Assembly (NCBI GenBank): GCA_043719155.1 | Contig: JAYSUJ010000014.1 | Location: forward strand, 1-11,815 | Direction of reading: 5' to 3' | Source: JBBQKQ01 sp043719155 | Lineage (GTDB): Bacteria; Patescibacteriota; Minisyncoccia; Phycocordibacterales; UBA5272 | DNA: 11,815 nt | In this document: positions 5,116-11,725 of the stretch, in pieces | Layout: every line of letters starts with the position of its first letter | Numbering within the stretch: the stretch's first letter is position 1 | Notes under the pieces: model-generated | The model's database searches: none | Seen by the model: only the letters and a program-made list of their open reading frames with translations | What the model was told of the DNA's origin: nothing | Made by a program: the position numbers and the translations under genes

Positions 5116-6207
5116 ATGACTACGACTAACCTTGACGAACACTTTCAACTGATCATCGACTTTCCTGACGACTGGCATGTGCATTTCCGCGATGGAGAAG
5201 ATATGCTTGCCGTGATTGGCTTCACAGCTAACCGTTTTCGTCGGGCGACCATCATGCCCAACCTGAAGGACAATCTGATTACAAATTGGAAGAAAGCTGA
5301 AAGCTACCTCACTCGCATCAAGCTAGCCTTGCTGGAGACAGGTGCTGACCCACGCTTTAAGCCAATGATGACTATTTATCTTACGGACAAGACAACGCCC
5401 GAAGATATCTACGAAGCCAAGGCAAACGGCGTGGTCGCTGCAAAGATGTACCCCGCCAATGCTACCACTAACTCGGCAGGTGGTGTCACTAATGTCAAAA
5501 AGCTCAGGAAAGTTTTCTGGGCCATGATGCGTTGTGGCATGATTCTGCTCGTCCACGGAGAAAAGCTTACCTCTCGTAAATATGGCTACGCAACCTGTAA
5601 ATGGGAGGTTGGCCAATTGCGCAGGGAATACGTCTTCATCCGCGAAACGGCAAGTTGGTTGGTGAAAAACTTTCCAGACTTGAAAATTGTCTTTGAACAC
5701 ATCACCACCAAACAAGCGGTGGAGTTCGTGACAAAATGCTCAGCTAACGTGGCGGCAACCATAACGGCCCACCACTTAGTAGAAAACCTAGATGCGGTCT
5801 TCAAATCGCATCACAACAAATGCATGCCCATCTTGAAGGAGGAGCCTCACCGGCAAGCTCTTCTGGACGCAGCTACCAGCGGTAGCCCCAAGTTCTTCGG
5901 AGGTACCGACACTGCGTCGCATGCCAAAAAAGACAAGGAAACCGACTGTGGCTGCGCGGGATGCTTTACTGCACCTCACGCTGTTGAACTGTATGTCACT
6001 GCATTTGAAGAGCGCCAAGCTTTGAGGAAACTCGAAGGCTTCCTCTCACACTTTGGTGCTGACTTCTATCAAGTTCCTCGCAACACCGACAAAATGACCA
6101 TCAACCGTAAACCGTGGATCATTCCAAAAGAATATCCATACGGTAACGGTGAGAAACTAGTTCCATTCTGGGCTGGTCGGACATTGAATTGGAAGGTTGA
6201 AGACTAA
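5116..6207 (+). CDS. pyrC: Dihydroorotase, class II (E. coli PyrC type)
   Basis: A cytosolic zinc amidohydrolase, it closes carbamoyl-aspartate to dihydroorotate, the third step of UMP synthesis. The 363-aa protein is slightly longer than E. coli PyrC (348 aa). All metal ligands are visible: His21 and His23 in DWHVHFRDG, the carboxylated Lys110 in AAKMYPANATTNS, His147 in LLVHGE, His195 in VFEHITT, and the catalytic Asp265 in GGTDTASH. Other family marks are TITAHHL and CMPILKEEPHR. An insertion of about ten residues lies between His147 and His195. The frame is open back to 4942, across the pyrD terminator and the pyrC promoter, but ATG5116 is chosen because AAAGGAA precedes it by 8 nt and homology begins there. 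Its product is the substrate of the enzyme encoded just upstream. The G+C content is high, as in pyrD. Confidence 0.95.
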   Translation: MTTTNLDEHFQLIIDFPDDWHVHFRDGEDMLAVIGFTANRFRRATIMPNLKDNLITNWKKAESYLTRIKLALLETGADPRFKPMMTIYLTDKTTPEDIYEAKANGVVAAKMYPANATTNSAGGVTNVKKLRKVFWAMMRCGMILLVHGEKLTSRKYGYATCKWEVGQLRREYVFIRETASWLVKNFPDLKIVFEHITTKQAVEFVTKCSANVAATITAHHLVENLDAVFKSHHNKCMPILKEEPHRQALLDAATSGSPKFFGGTDTASHAKKDKETDCGCAGCFTAPHAVELYVTAFEERQALRKLEGFLSHFGADFYQVPRNTDKMTINRKPWIIPKEYPYGNGEKLVPFWAGRTLNWKVED

Positions 6208-6211
6208 ATTG

Positions 6212-6247
6212 TAGGGGGCGAGCGAAGCTCGCCCCCTATTTCTCTTT
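6212..6247 (+). terminator. Intrinsic terminator after pyrC
   Basis: TAGGGGGCGAGC (6212-6223) pairs perfectly over 12 bases with GCTCGCCCCCTA (6227-6238) around GAA, followed by a T-rich tail. The minus-strand tail is weak, so it works mainly for pyrC. The rest of the convergent gap to 6316 shows nothing recognisable. Confidence 0.92.
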
Positions 6248-6316
6248 CTACTTTTTATAAATCATACACCCCAGCTTACCCCGAATCTCTCGTTTTAACG
6301 TCGATACTTCGTTCGT

Positions 6317-9067
6317 CTATCTTATCAAAACCACTGGATCTTTGTACCACTCTGCCTGGGTATTAACCAATGCCTTTACTTCATTTATTTCCCCATTTAG
6401 TTCAAGATTGTATTTTTTAGCAAAATCTTTTATGTAGATGTCTACAATGTAAGTAAGGGCTGGGGTTCCATTTTTATAATAAATATTAAATTTTACTATC
6501 TTTCTTGACTGGTCAATTGCTAAAATAAATCTTGCTACAACGTTATTGTTTTGATCTAAAATATGAAAATCACATTTGTTTACTTCTAGTGCATTGGTAA
6601 ATGGCCCCCAATAATTTATACCTTCTGGGTGAAAACAAGAGCCTTCAACTATTGTGCCCATGTTAAGTGAAGATATTGCAGATGTAACTCTTTCAATTTT
6701 AATATGTTTTAGTCTTTTTGTCTTATTTTTTTCACTCGCAGTTGTGATCTTAATTATGCTGTCATATTGCAACTTAAGATTTACAAATTCATCACTTTTT
6801 CTAAAATCTTCGTATTTTCCTGAGTTTATAATTTCAGAAAAAATGTTTTGCATATTCTCTATGCTGTGTGTACCATCATTAGAATTTATTTTATTTCTTT
6901 CTAATATTTGAAAAAAAACCTGCATAAAAGCCCCAACCTTCTCCAGATCGGTGTTTCCGTTAATGAAATGCTCCATATCATATTCGACGGTATTTTTACC
7001 TAGAAATTCTCTACCTTTTCTCCAGGGTATTTTCGATAAAAGCCATACACGATTTTGAATATATGAAAGTCGTACGTCGCCTTCAACGTTTATATGTGAT
7101 TGCAATATTTTTTTAGCGTTTAAGATAAATTTGCTTGTAAATTTCCTTCCGTTAGTTTTACCGTCTGGAGAATTAGCTGCTTTGTTTTCTTGTACTAACC
7201 TCAAGTACATGTGATAGGCATTTACAAATTGCTCATCTTCAAAGAAAATTTCTAATTTATGTGAGGTAGAAAAATTTTTCTTGAAGTTTGCAGACAGTCT
7301 ATTTTTACATATTCTTAAGAAATGAGGCATCACCGCTTTAATAAATGTTTGCTGTAGGGTTTGAGTTGCTGTGAGCTGTACCTGTTTGCTGTTTTTTGGA
7401 TCACTTGCCTTTGCCTGCAATTCTGCAAATTTCTCTGGACTTGTAAGTCCTTTTGTTTTTTTGGAAAATGTAATATATTGCTTTAACATTTCTTCTGGGT
7501 TCAGATTTGCAACACTTTTAATATATTTGAATATCCTAGCATTCGCCATAGAGTCCGATGCCTTTAGAAGTCTGTAATATTTTAAAAAAGTAACTAAGTC
7601 TGCAGTGCTTGCTTTAAAGATATAACTCAGAGTTTCTACTCCAAGATCTGCTATTGCAGAGTCTAATGCTAACACTACAGTTCTTGTTCTGTCTCGAGAG
7701 TTTCCAATACCAGACATAAATTTTTTTGCATTCTCCTCTACTCCTACCCAGTTTCTAAAGTCTGCAATTTTCAATTTTGTTAATACATACATGCCCATCG
7801 GAGTACTATCAAAAATTTCTAAGTAACGGAGAGCTTTTTTTATAAAGTCTGGACCTTTAATGATGTCTGTAATGTGTACACTTTTAGATATAGCTAGCAA
7901 ACCTTCTACTAAAGTTTTCTTGCCAGCAAACAAAACAATAAAATCTATTAATCTGGTCCTCATATCAGAGTAGTCTGCTTTGTCTCCAAAAATTTTTCCT
8001 TGGTCATATAATCCAAAAAACATAAGTTCTCTCTTCACGTGTTCAGGTCTCACAAACAAATATAAATTAAAAAAGATTCTAGTTAAATTTAGGTATTCAT
8101 ATTTTTGTTCATCTGTTACTACTTTTCCGAAACGAATAGTAATCAGATTGCAGATACTGTCTGTCAAATTAATAGCGTCAAAAAGTGTGTCAGTTATTCC
8201 TTGTCTCATGTGGGTATATGGTGTGTTTTGTAAAATATTTTGAAAGAAATCTACTCTAAACTCTGTGGGTTCTATTAACAGACTGTCTAACATTTTCTCC
8301 AAATCGGGAAAATTCTCGTCGCTCAAGTTAAATCTGCCAGCAAGATAAGAAATTAGAACAGAGAGCCTATTGTGAAGTTGTTCCTTTTCAAAATAAAACC
8401 TAGACCCGTATTTATCAATAAGATATTTATATCTACCACTCGGATCTTTCAGGCCAAAAAAGCCTGAAACCTGATGAACGTTTAAGTTTTTTATATCAGA
8501 GCTCATCATTTTTGACAGCTCATCTGTTAAAAAACAATGACGGTCGAACGAAATTCTAGTATTTTGAGGATTCAAAACTGAAAACCAATCACCTACCTTT
8601 AGCCTAAGTTTTTCAACATCCAACTCCTTATTCCCAGGTAGAGAAAGCATTTTTTTAACACTTGCAAAACTTTTTTTGAATATAAGTAAAATCTCTCCCT
8701 CTTGATACTTATTTAGCCGCAACTGGTCCAAAACTTTTTCCACAGTTATGGCAAAAATGTCTAAATTTGAAATGTTTGAATCTGGTCTTTCCGGACTATT
8801 TTGATATTCATTAATTGACTCTAAAAATTCCTGTCCAGCTTTTTGTAAAAAAAATCTCTGCATAGTGCTCACCTCAAAACTTTCATTATCTGAATATATT
8901 GAGCCGCAGTATCTTTTTAAAAAATCATACTCCTCCATCATTTTAATTGTAGCTTTTTTTGAACATAAAAAATTGAAGCCAAGTGCATTTAATTTGCCTT
9001 TAGCCTTTTGGTCTTCCATGCTTTGGACTGCATAGTTTTTTAAACTCTGAATTCCATTTCCTAACAT
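6317..9067 (-). CDS. 916-aa protein of unknown function with a conserved-looking C-terminal domain
   Basis: I do not recognise this gene as a named family. The first roughly 780 residues are predominantly helical, rich in Leu/Phe/Lys, without signal peptide, membrane segments or obvious sequence repeats; they could form an alpha-solenoid. From about residue 805 the character changes to an alpha/beta domain: EGSCFHPEGINYW (808-820), NALEVNK (825-831), NNNVVARFILAID (834-846). This resembles C-terminal domains I have seen in large hypothetical proteins of Planctomycetes and Myxobacteria (pattern GxCxxPxG ... NKxxxxxxDxxGxVVxRxLLAL), with no assigned activity. The reading frame is intact over 2.7 kb at low G+C, so it is a maintained gene. 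It follows the DUF924-FAD fusion by 25 nt on the same strand but has its own TATAAT six bases before the ATG, with no Shine-Dalgarno. It converges on pyrC. Confidence 0.8.
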   Translation of the reverse strand: MLGNGIQSLKNYAVQSMEDQKAKGKLNALGFNFLCSKKATIKMMEEYDFLKRYCGSIYSDNESFEVSTMQRFFLQKAGQEFLESINEYQNSPERPDSNISNLDIFAITVEKVLDQLRLNKYQEGEILLIFKKSFASVKKMLSLPGNKELDVEKLRLKVGDWFSVLNPQNTRISFDRHCFLTDELSKMMSSDIKNLNVHQVSGFFGLKDPSGRYKYLIDKYGSRFYFEKEQLHNRLSVLISYLAGRFNLSDENFPDLEKMLDSLLIEPTEFRVDFFQNILQNTPYTHMRQGITDTLFDAINLTDSICNLITIRFGKVVTDEQKYEYLNLTRIFFNLYLFVRPEHVKRELMFFGLYDQGKIFGDKADYSDMRTRLIDFIVLFAGKKTLVEGLLAISKSVHITDIIKGPDFIKKALRYLEIFDSTPMGMYVLTKLKIADFRNWVGVEENAKKFMSGIGNSRDRTRTVVLALDSAIADLGVETLSYIFKASTADLVTFLKYYRLLKASDSMANARIFKYIKSVANLNPEEMLKQYITFSKKTKGLTSPEKFAELQAKASDPKNSKQVQLTATQTLQQTFIKAVMPHFLRICKNRLSANFKKNFSTSHKLEIFFEDEQFVNAYHMYLRLVQENKAANSPDGKTNGRKFTSKFILNAKKILQSHINVEGDVRLSYIQNRVWLLSKIPWRKGREFLGKNTVEYDMEHFINGNTDLEKVGAFMQVFFQILERNKINSNDGTHSIENMQNIFSEIINSGKYEDFRKSDEFVNLKLQYDSIIKITTASEKNKTKRLKHIKIERVTSAISSLNMGTIVEGSCFHPEGINYWGPFTNALEVNKCDFHILDQNNNVVARFILAIDQSRKIVKFNIYYKNGTPALTYIVDIYIKDFAKKYNLELNGEINEVKALVNTQAEWYKDPVVLIR

Positions 9068-9073
9068 ATTTTG

Positions 9074-9079
9074 ATTATA
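9074..9079 (-). promoter_or_regulatory. Putative -10 box giving a leaderless mRNA for the 916-aa gene
   Basis: Read on the minus strand, TATAAT (9079-9074) is followed by six bases and then the ATG at 9067. Initiation at the usual distance would fall on the start codon. No good -35 is visible and the upstream sequence lies mostly in the preceding gene. Confidence 0.4.
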
Positions 9080-9092
9080 CAGAGTGTAACAT

Positions 9093-10817
9093 CTAATTTA
9101 GTATTTCCTTAAAAACATCAATGATTTGGCCATCTATAAAATTGGCTGTATTTAAAAATATATTTTCACCAAATGATAAGTCGCCAATTATGTAGAGATT
9201 TTTACTCATAGAATTTATGCCGCCAAACAAGTTTCTTTCGGCCAGTCCTCTGTCAATCATTTTTATAACCAAGCTACATTCTGAATTTTTCTTGTAGCCA
9301 GTACAATCATAAATTTGGTCAAACTTCCTATAGTTAGGCTCTTGGTTAGTTATGATTAATGATTTACTAAGTATATGTTTCTCTATAATTTTTGCATTTT
9401 TAAGTGGAAACGGGGATGTTATTTTTTGCCAAAATGAAAAGTAGTTCCTAATTAAATAAAGTTTTTCATCTGTACTTAATTGTAACCAAATATACTTTAC
9501 AAAGTCTAGATCTAGGGATTTTAAAATCAGATCAACCTTGCCAATTTCAAAGTCTAAAATATTTCTAGAATTGAGTTCTTTTGAGAGGTATTCTCCAGGG
9601 TTGTCTACATGCTCTCCAAGCTCTTGCAGAAAGCTTTTGTAGAGGTATGATAGGTTGATTTTTTCACTCTTAAGGGATTCGAGATTTAAAAATTTTAAAG
9701 ACAATTTGTTGTATTTTGATGAAACTTTTGGTAAGACACCAGATCTGGAATACATTGTAACTTTCCCAAATGTACTTTTAGTCTGGGATAGTTGTATAAA
9801 CTTGTCAATTGCACTCAGCCCTGTTCCAACAATTAAAACATTCTTACCATTGCCATTGTTTTTCATTTCAAATGAACCCTTCTTTATTGAACCAATACAA
9901 ATAAATATTTTTTTGTTTAGAGTATTCAAATCTTTGGTTTTTAAAGTCCCCACTTCTCGATTGTATATTTTTACTTTTACTCCAGCTTCTTTTGCTTTTT
10001 CAAAGTATAAATTGTAGATATAAATCAGATATTGTCCAAAAACTTTTCTCGGTAAGAATATTTCTTCTCTGTATTTACTTTTGTATTTATATTCTAGCCA
10101 ATCTGTGAAAGTCATTCCCAAATCATTTTTAAGAGTCATGTTCCCTTTCACAACATTTAAAAGATCTGTTTCATTGCTTGTAGCATAGGCTTCACCTTTG
10201 GCAAATTTGTTCTTACTATAAATCTCAATTTTTACATTTTTTAAATTATTTGCAAGACAGTAGTCTAAATATTTTACAAAAAATGAAAGCCCAGAAAAAC
10301 CAAAGCCAGCAATGGTTATTTCGTTAACAGTGTATCTAGATCTGAACTTGTCAAATTTTTCTATTTCTTGATAATGTTCTTGTGCATATTTTGAGTAATT
10401 AAAATAATTCAATTCTGCAAAAAGTTTGACTGAGATTTTCTGATTTTCAATATTTTCACTATGCATAAAAGGCAAATACAAAAAAACTTTTTCATCATTT
10501 GAAAATTGACTGTCATGTTTGTTTTTTAAAATGTAGTTTGAAATTTCCAAGGCTCTAGAGTCTTGGGAGTAAGCTCGGCTGTCACCTCGGAAAATGTTTC
10601 TAGAAAACTGGTCAAACAAAATAACCTCGGCTAACAAGTCTTGAGGGTTTTGTTCAAAATCTATTTTCTTAGTACTTAGGTCTAACCATACTTTTAAGAA
10701 TTTTTCTTTTATTTTCAAATCAAAGTTTTTATCTTTTTTAAACCAGTCAGCATTACCATGTTCTCTAAACCAAAAATTTAAAATATCGTCTTTTCCTTGC
10801 ATATATTTCAAATACAT
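9093..10817 (-). CDS. Fusion of a DUF924 domain to an FAD/NAD(P)-binding domain
   Basis: The 574-aa protein has two parts. Residues 8-155 are DUF924-like: ILNFWFREHG (12-21), WFKKDKNFD (25-33), LLAEVILFDQFSRNIFRG (61-78) and FLYLPFMHSENIENQ (112-126) match the family closely. The usual closing RFGRFPHRN block is missing and is replaced by KFDKFRSRYT. Directly after, residues 166-574 resemble FAD/NAD(P)-binding proteins related to flavin monooxygenases. ITIAGFGFSG (167-176) is the first Rossmann motif, GEAYATSNETDLLNVVKGNM (208-227) is typical of the NAD_binding_9 type, VLIVGTGLSAID (327-338) is a second nucleotide site, and DCTGY (504-508) and LYIIGDLSFGE (541-551) are the FAD-closing motifs. 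Redox activity is inferred; the substrate is unknown. Met6 is a possible alternative start. No Shine-Dalgarno is present. Its start is 14 nt from the divergent NadE-like gene. Confidence 0.85.
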   Translation of the reverse strand: MYLKYMQGKDDILNFWFREHGNADWFKKDKNFDLKIKEKFLKVWLDLSTKKIDFEQNPQDLLAEVILFDQFSRNIFRGDSRAYSQDSRALEISNYILKNKHDSQFSNDEKVFLYLPFMHSENIENQKISVKLFAELNYFNYSKYAQEHYQEIEKFDKFRSRYTVNEITIAGFGFSGLSFFVKYLDYCLANNLKNVKIEIYSKNKFAKGEAYATSNETDLLNVVKGNMTLKNDLGMTFTDWLEYKYKSKYREEIFLPRKVFGQYLIYIYNLYFEKAKEAGVKVKIYNREVGTLKTKDLNTLNKKIFICIGSIKKGSFEMKNNGNGKNVLIVGTGLSAIDKFIQLSQTKSTFGKVTMYSRSGVLPKVSSKYNKLSLKFLNLESLKSEKINLSYLYKSFLQELGEHVDNPGEYLSKELNSRNILDFEIGKVDLILKSLDLDFVKYIWLQLSTDEKLYLIRNYFSFWQKITSPFPLKNAKIIEKHILSKSLIITNQEPNYRKFDQIYDCTGYKKNSECSLVIKMIDRGLAERNLFGGINSMSKNLYIIGDLSFGENIFLNTANFIDGQIIDVFKEILN

Positions 10818-10825
10818 AATAACAT
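10797..10825 (+). promoter_or_regulatory. Putative promoter of the NadE-like gene
   Basis: TTGCAT (10797-10802) and TAACAT (10820-10825) are separated by 17 nt, and six bases later comes the ATG at 10832, so the mRNA would be leaderless. The -35 lies inside the divergent gene. Confidence 0.4.
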
Positions 10826-10837
10826 ACTAAAATGTTA
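10820..10837. repeat. Inverted repeat TAACAT-N6-ATGTTA shared by two divergent promoters
   Basis: TAACAT (10820-10825) and ATGTTA (10832-10837) are perfect inverted arms with six bases between. Each arm serves as the putative -10 box for one of the two divergent genes, and the right arm contains the start codon of the NadE-like gene. It could also be an operator. Confidence 0.6.
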
Positions 10838-10860
10838 ACTTTAAACGAAACAACTAGCAA
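10832..10860 (-). promoter_or_regulatory. Putative promoter of the DUF924-FAD gene
   Basis: On the minus strand, TTGCTA (10860-10855) and TAACAT (10837-10832) are 17 nt apart, giving a start near 10825 and a leader of about 8 nt to the ATG at 10817. The whole promoter lies within the first codons of the NadE-like gene. Confidence 0.35.
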
Positions 10861-11500
10861 GAAACTCTCTACTATCTATGAGTCTGCGAAAAGCCAGAAT
10901 ACTTCAGATCATATTTTCTACATACCTATCAGTGGTGGAACAGATAGTGCCCTAACATTTTACATTTACACACAGCTTTTTCCAACAAGAACTATAGGTG
11001 TGCACTTTGGTGAAGAACTACCTTTCGAAAATTGGTTTTCGGACCAAGGTAAAATCATAAAAGAGTTACGTTGGGACACTTATGATAAAGAGATAGCAAG
11101 ATGGGCGAAACTATTAGAAATGTCTATCCGTGATAATGCGATAATAGTTGGTACGAGAAACAAAACCGAACATGAACTTGGTACTTTTAGTCACGCTTCG
11201 AGAATTTCTTACCAACTTCCCATAGTTTCGCTTTACAAAAGTGAAGTTCTGGAAATATGTGAATTTGTTGGTTGTCCAAAAGAAATGATCGACGGAAGCC
11301 GCGCACCAGACCCAAACTGTGGCCGCTACGAAGACTATACTAAAATCGGACTTGAGAAAATAGATCAATATTTAAACCTTTTGCTGCAAAATAAAACAAT
11401 AGAAAATGCAGAAAATGAAGGTGAACAAAAAGATTTTGAATTTGTTAAACGTCTCTATGAAAAAAATATGTACAAGAAAAATTTACCTTTAATTTTATAA
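10832..11500 (+). CDS. Minimal NadE-like PP-loop ATP pyrophosphatase
   Basis: The family activates a carboxylate by adenylation with ATP and amidates it; NadE does this to nicotinate adenine dinucleotide. Visible here are IPISGGTDSALTFY (31-44) with the PP-loop SGGTDS (34-39), IIVGTRNKTEHELG (104-117) matching the NadE GTxNKTE block, PIVSLYKSEVLEICEFVGCP (130-149) matching the LYK-x-EV helix, and SRAPDPNCGRYEDY (156-169) in place of SADLxPGQxDE. At 222 aa it is shorter than NadE proteins (about 245-275 aa). The stretch between the PP-loop and GTRNKTE is only about 68 residues, so the usual NxxARxRM segment that helps form the dimer and substrate site is missing. It may therefore act on another substrate, and NAD synthetase is not a safe call. 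The divergent FAD-domain gene starts 14 nt away; the kinase gene follows after 12 nt. Confidence 0.8.
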   Translation: MLTLNETTSKKLSTIYESAKSQNTSDHIFYIPISGGTDSALTFYIYTQLFPTRTIGVHFGEELPFENWFSDQGKIIKELRWDTYDKEIARWAKLLEMSIRDNAIIVGTRNKTEHELGTFSHASRISYQLPIVSLYKSEVLEICEFVGCPKEMIDGSRAPDPNCGRYEDYTKIGLEKIDQYLNLLLQNKTIENAENEGEQKDFEFVKRLYEKNMYKKNLPLIL

Positions 11501-11512
11501 ATTAACAAACAA

Positions 11513-11725
11513 GTGAAAATAACAATAGTTGGTGGGCCTGGGAGTGGGAAAAGTACTTTGGCAAAGAAAATTAGTGACAAATTTAAAATACCATACTTAC
11601 AAATCGATAGACTGTGGTTTGAGGCTGGTGGCAATAAACTAAAAGATAGTGATGATTTAGAAAAAGAAAGAGTTAGAGCTTATATACAAGAAAAGGTTAC
11701 GGAATTTGTAACACAGGATAATTAG
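11513..11725 (+). pseudogene. Adenylate-kinase-like P-loop kinase, 3'-truncated at the inverted repeat
   Basis: The gene starts at GTG11513 (ATG is absent; no Shine-Dalgarno). The N-terminus is a P-loop strand and Walker A, ITIVGGPGSGKSTLAKKIS, with GGPGSGKS at residues 7-14. The following IPYLQIDRLWFEAGG fits adenylate-kinase-like or FlaR-like small-molecule kinases, where a D-x-LW/F segment follows the first helix. Such proteins are about 170-190 aa, but this ORF ends after 70 residues, at TAG11723-11725, inside the inverted repeat that starts at 11721. The homology pattern (residues EFVTQDN before the stop) expects a Trp next, so the gene is cut in mid-sequence, lacking the lid and sensor parts. 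In the genome it may be intact, if the repeat is an assembly join. It lies 12 nt after the NadE-like gene, in a likely operon. Confidence 0.75.

Noticed and set aside
6239..6316. Possible gene or terminator for the 916-aa gene in the convergent gap
   Set aside because: No ORF of note and no stem with a T-run on the minus strand; nothing can be supported here.
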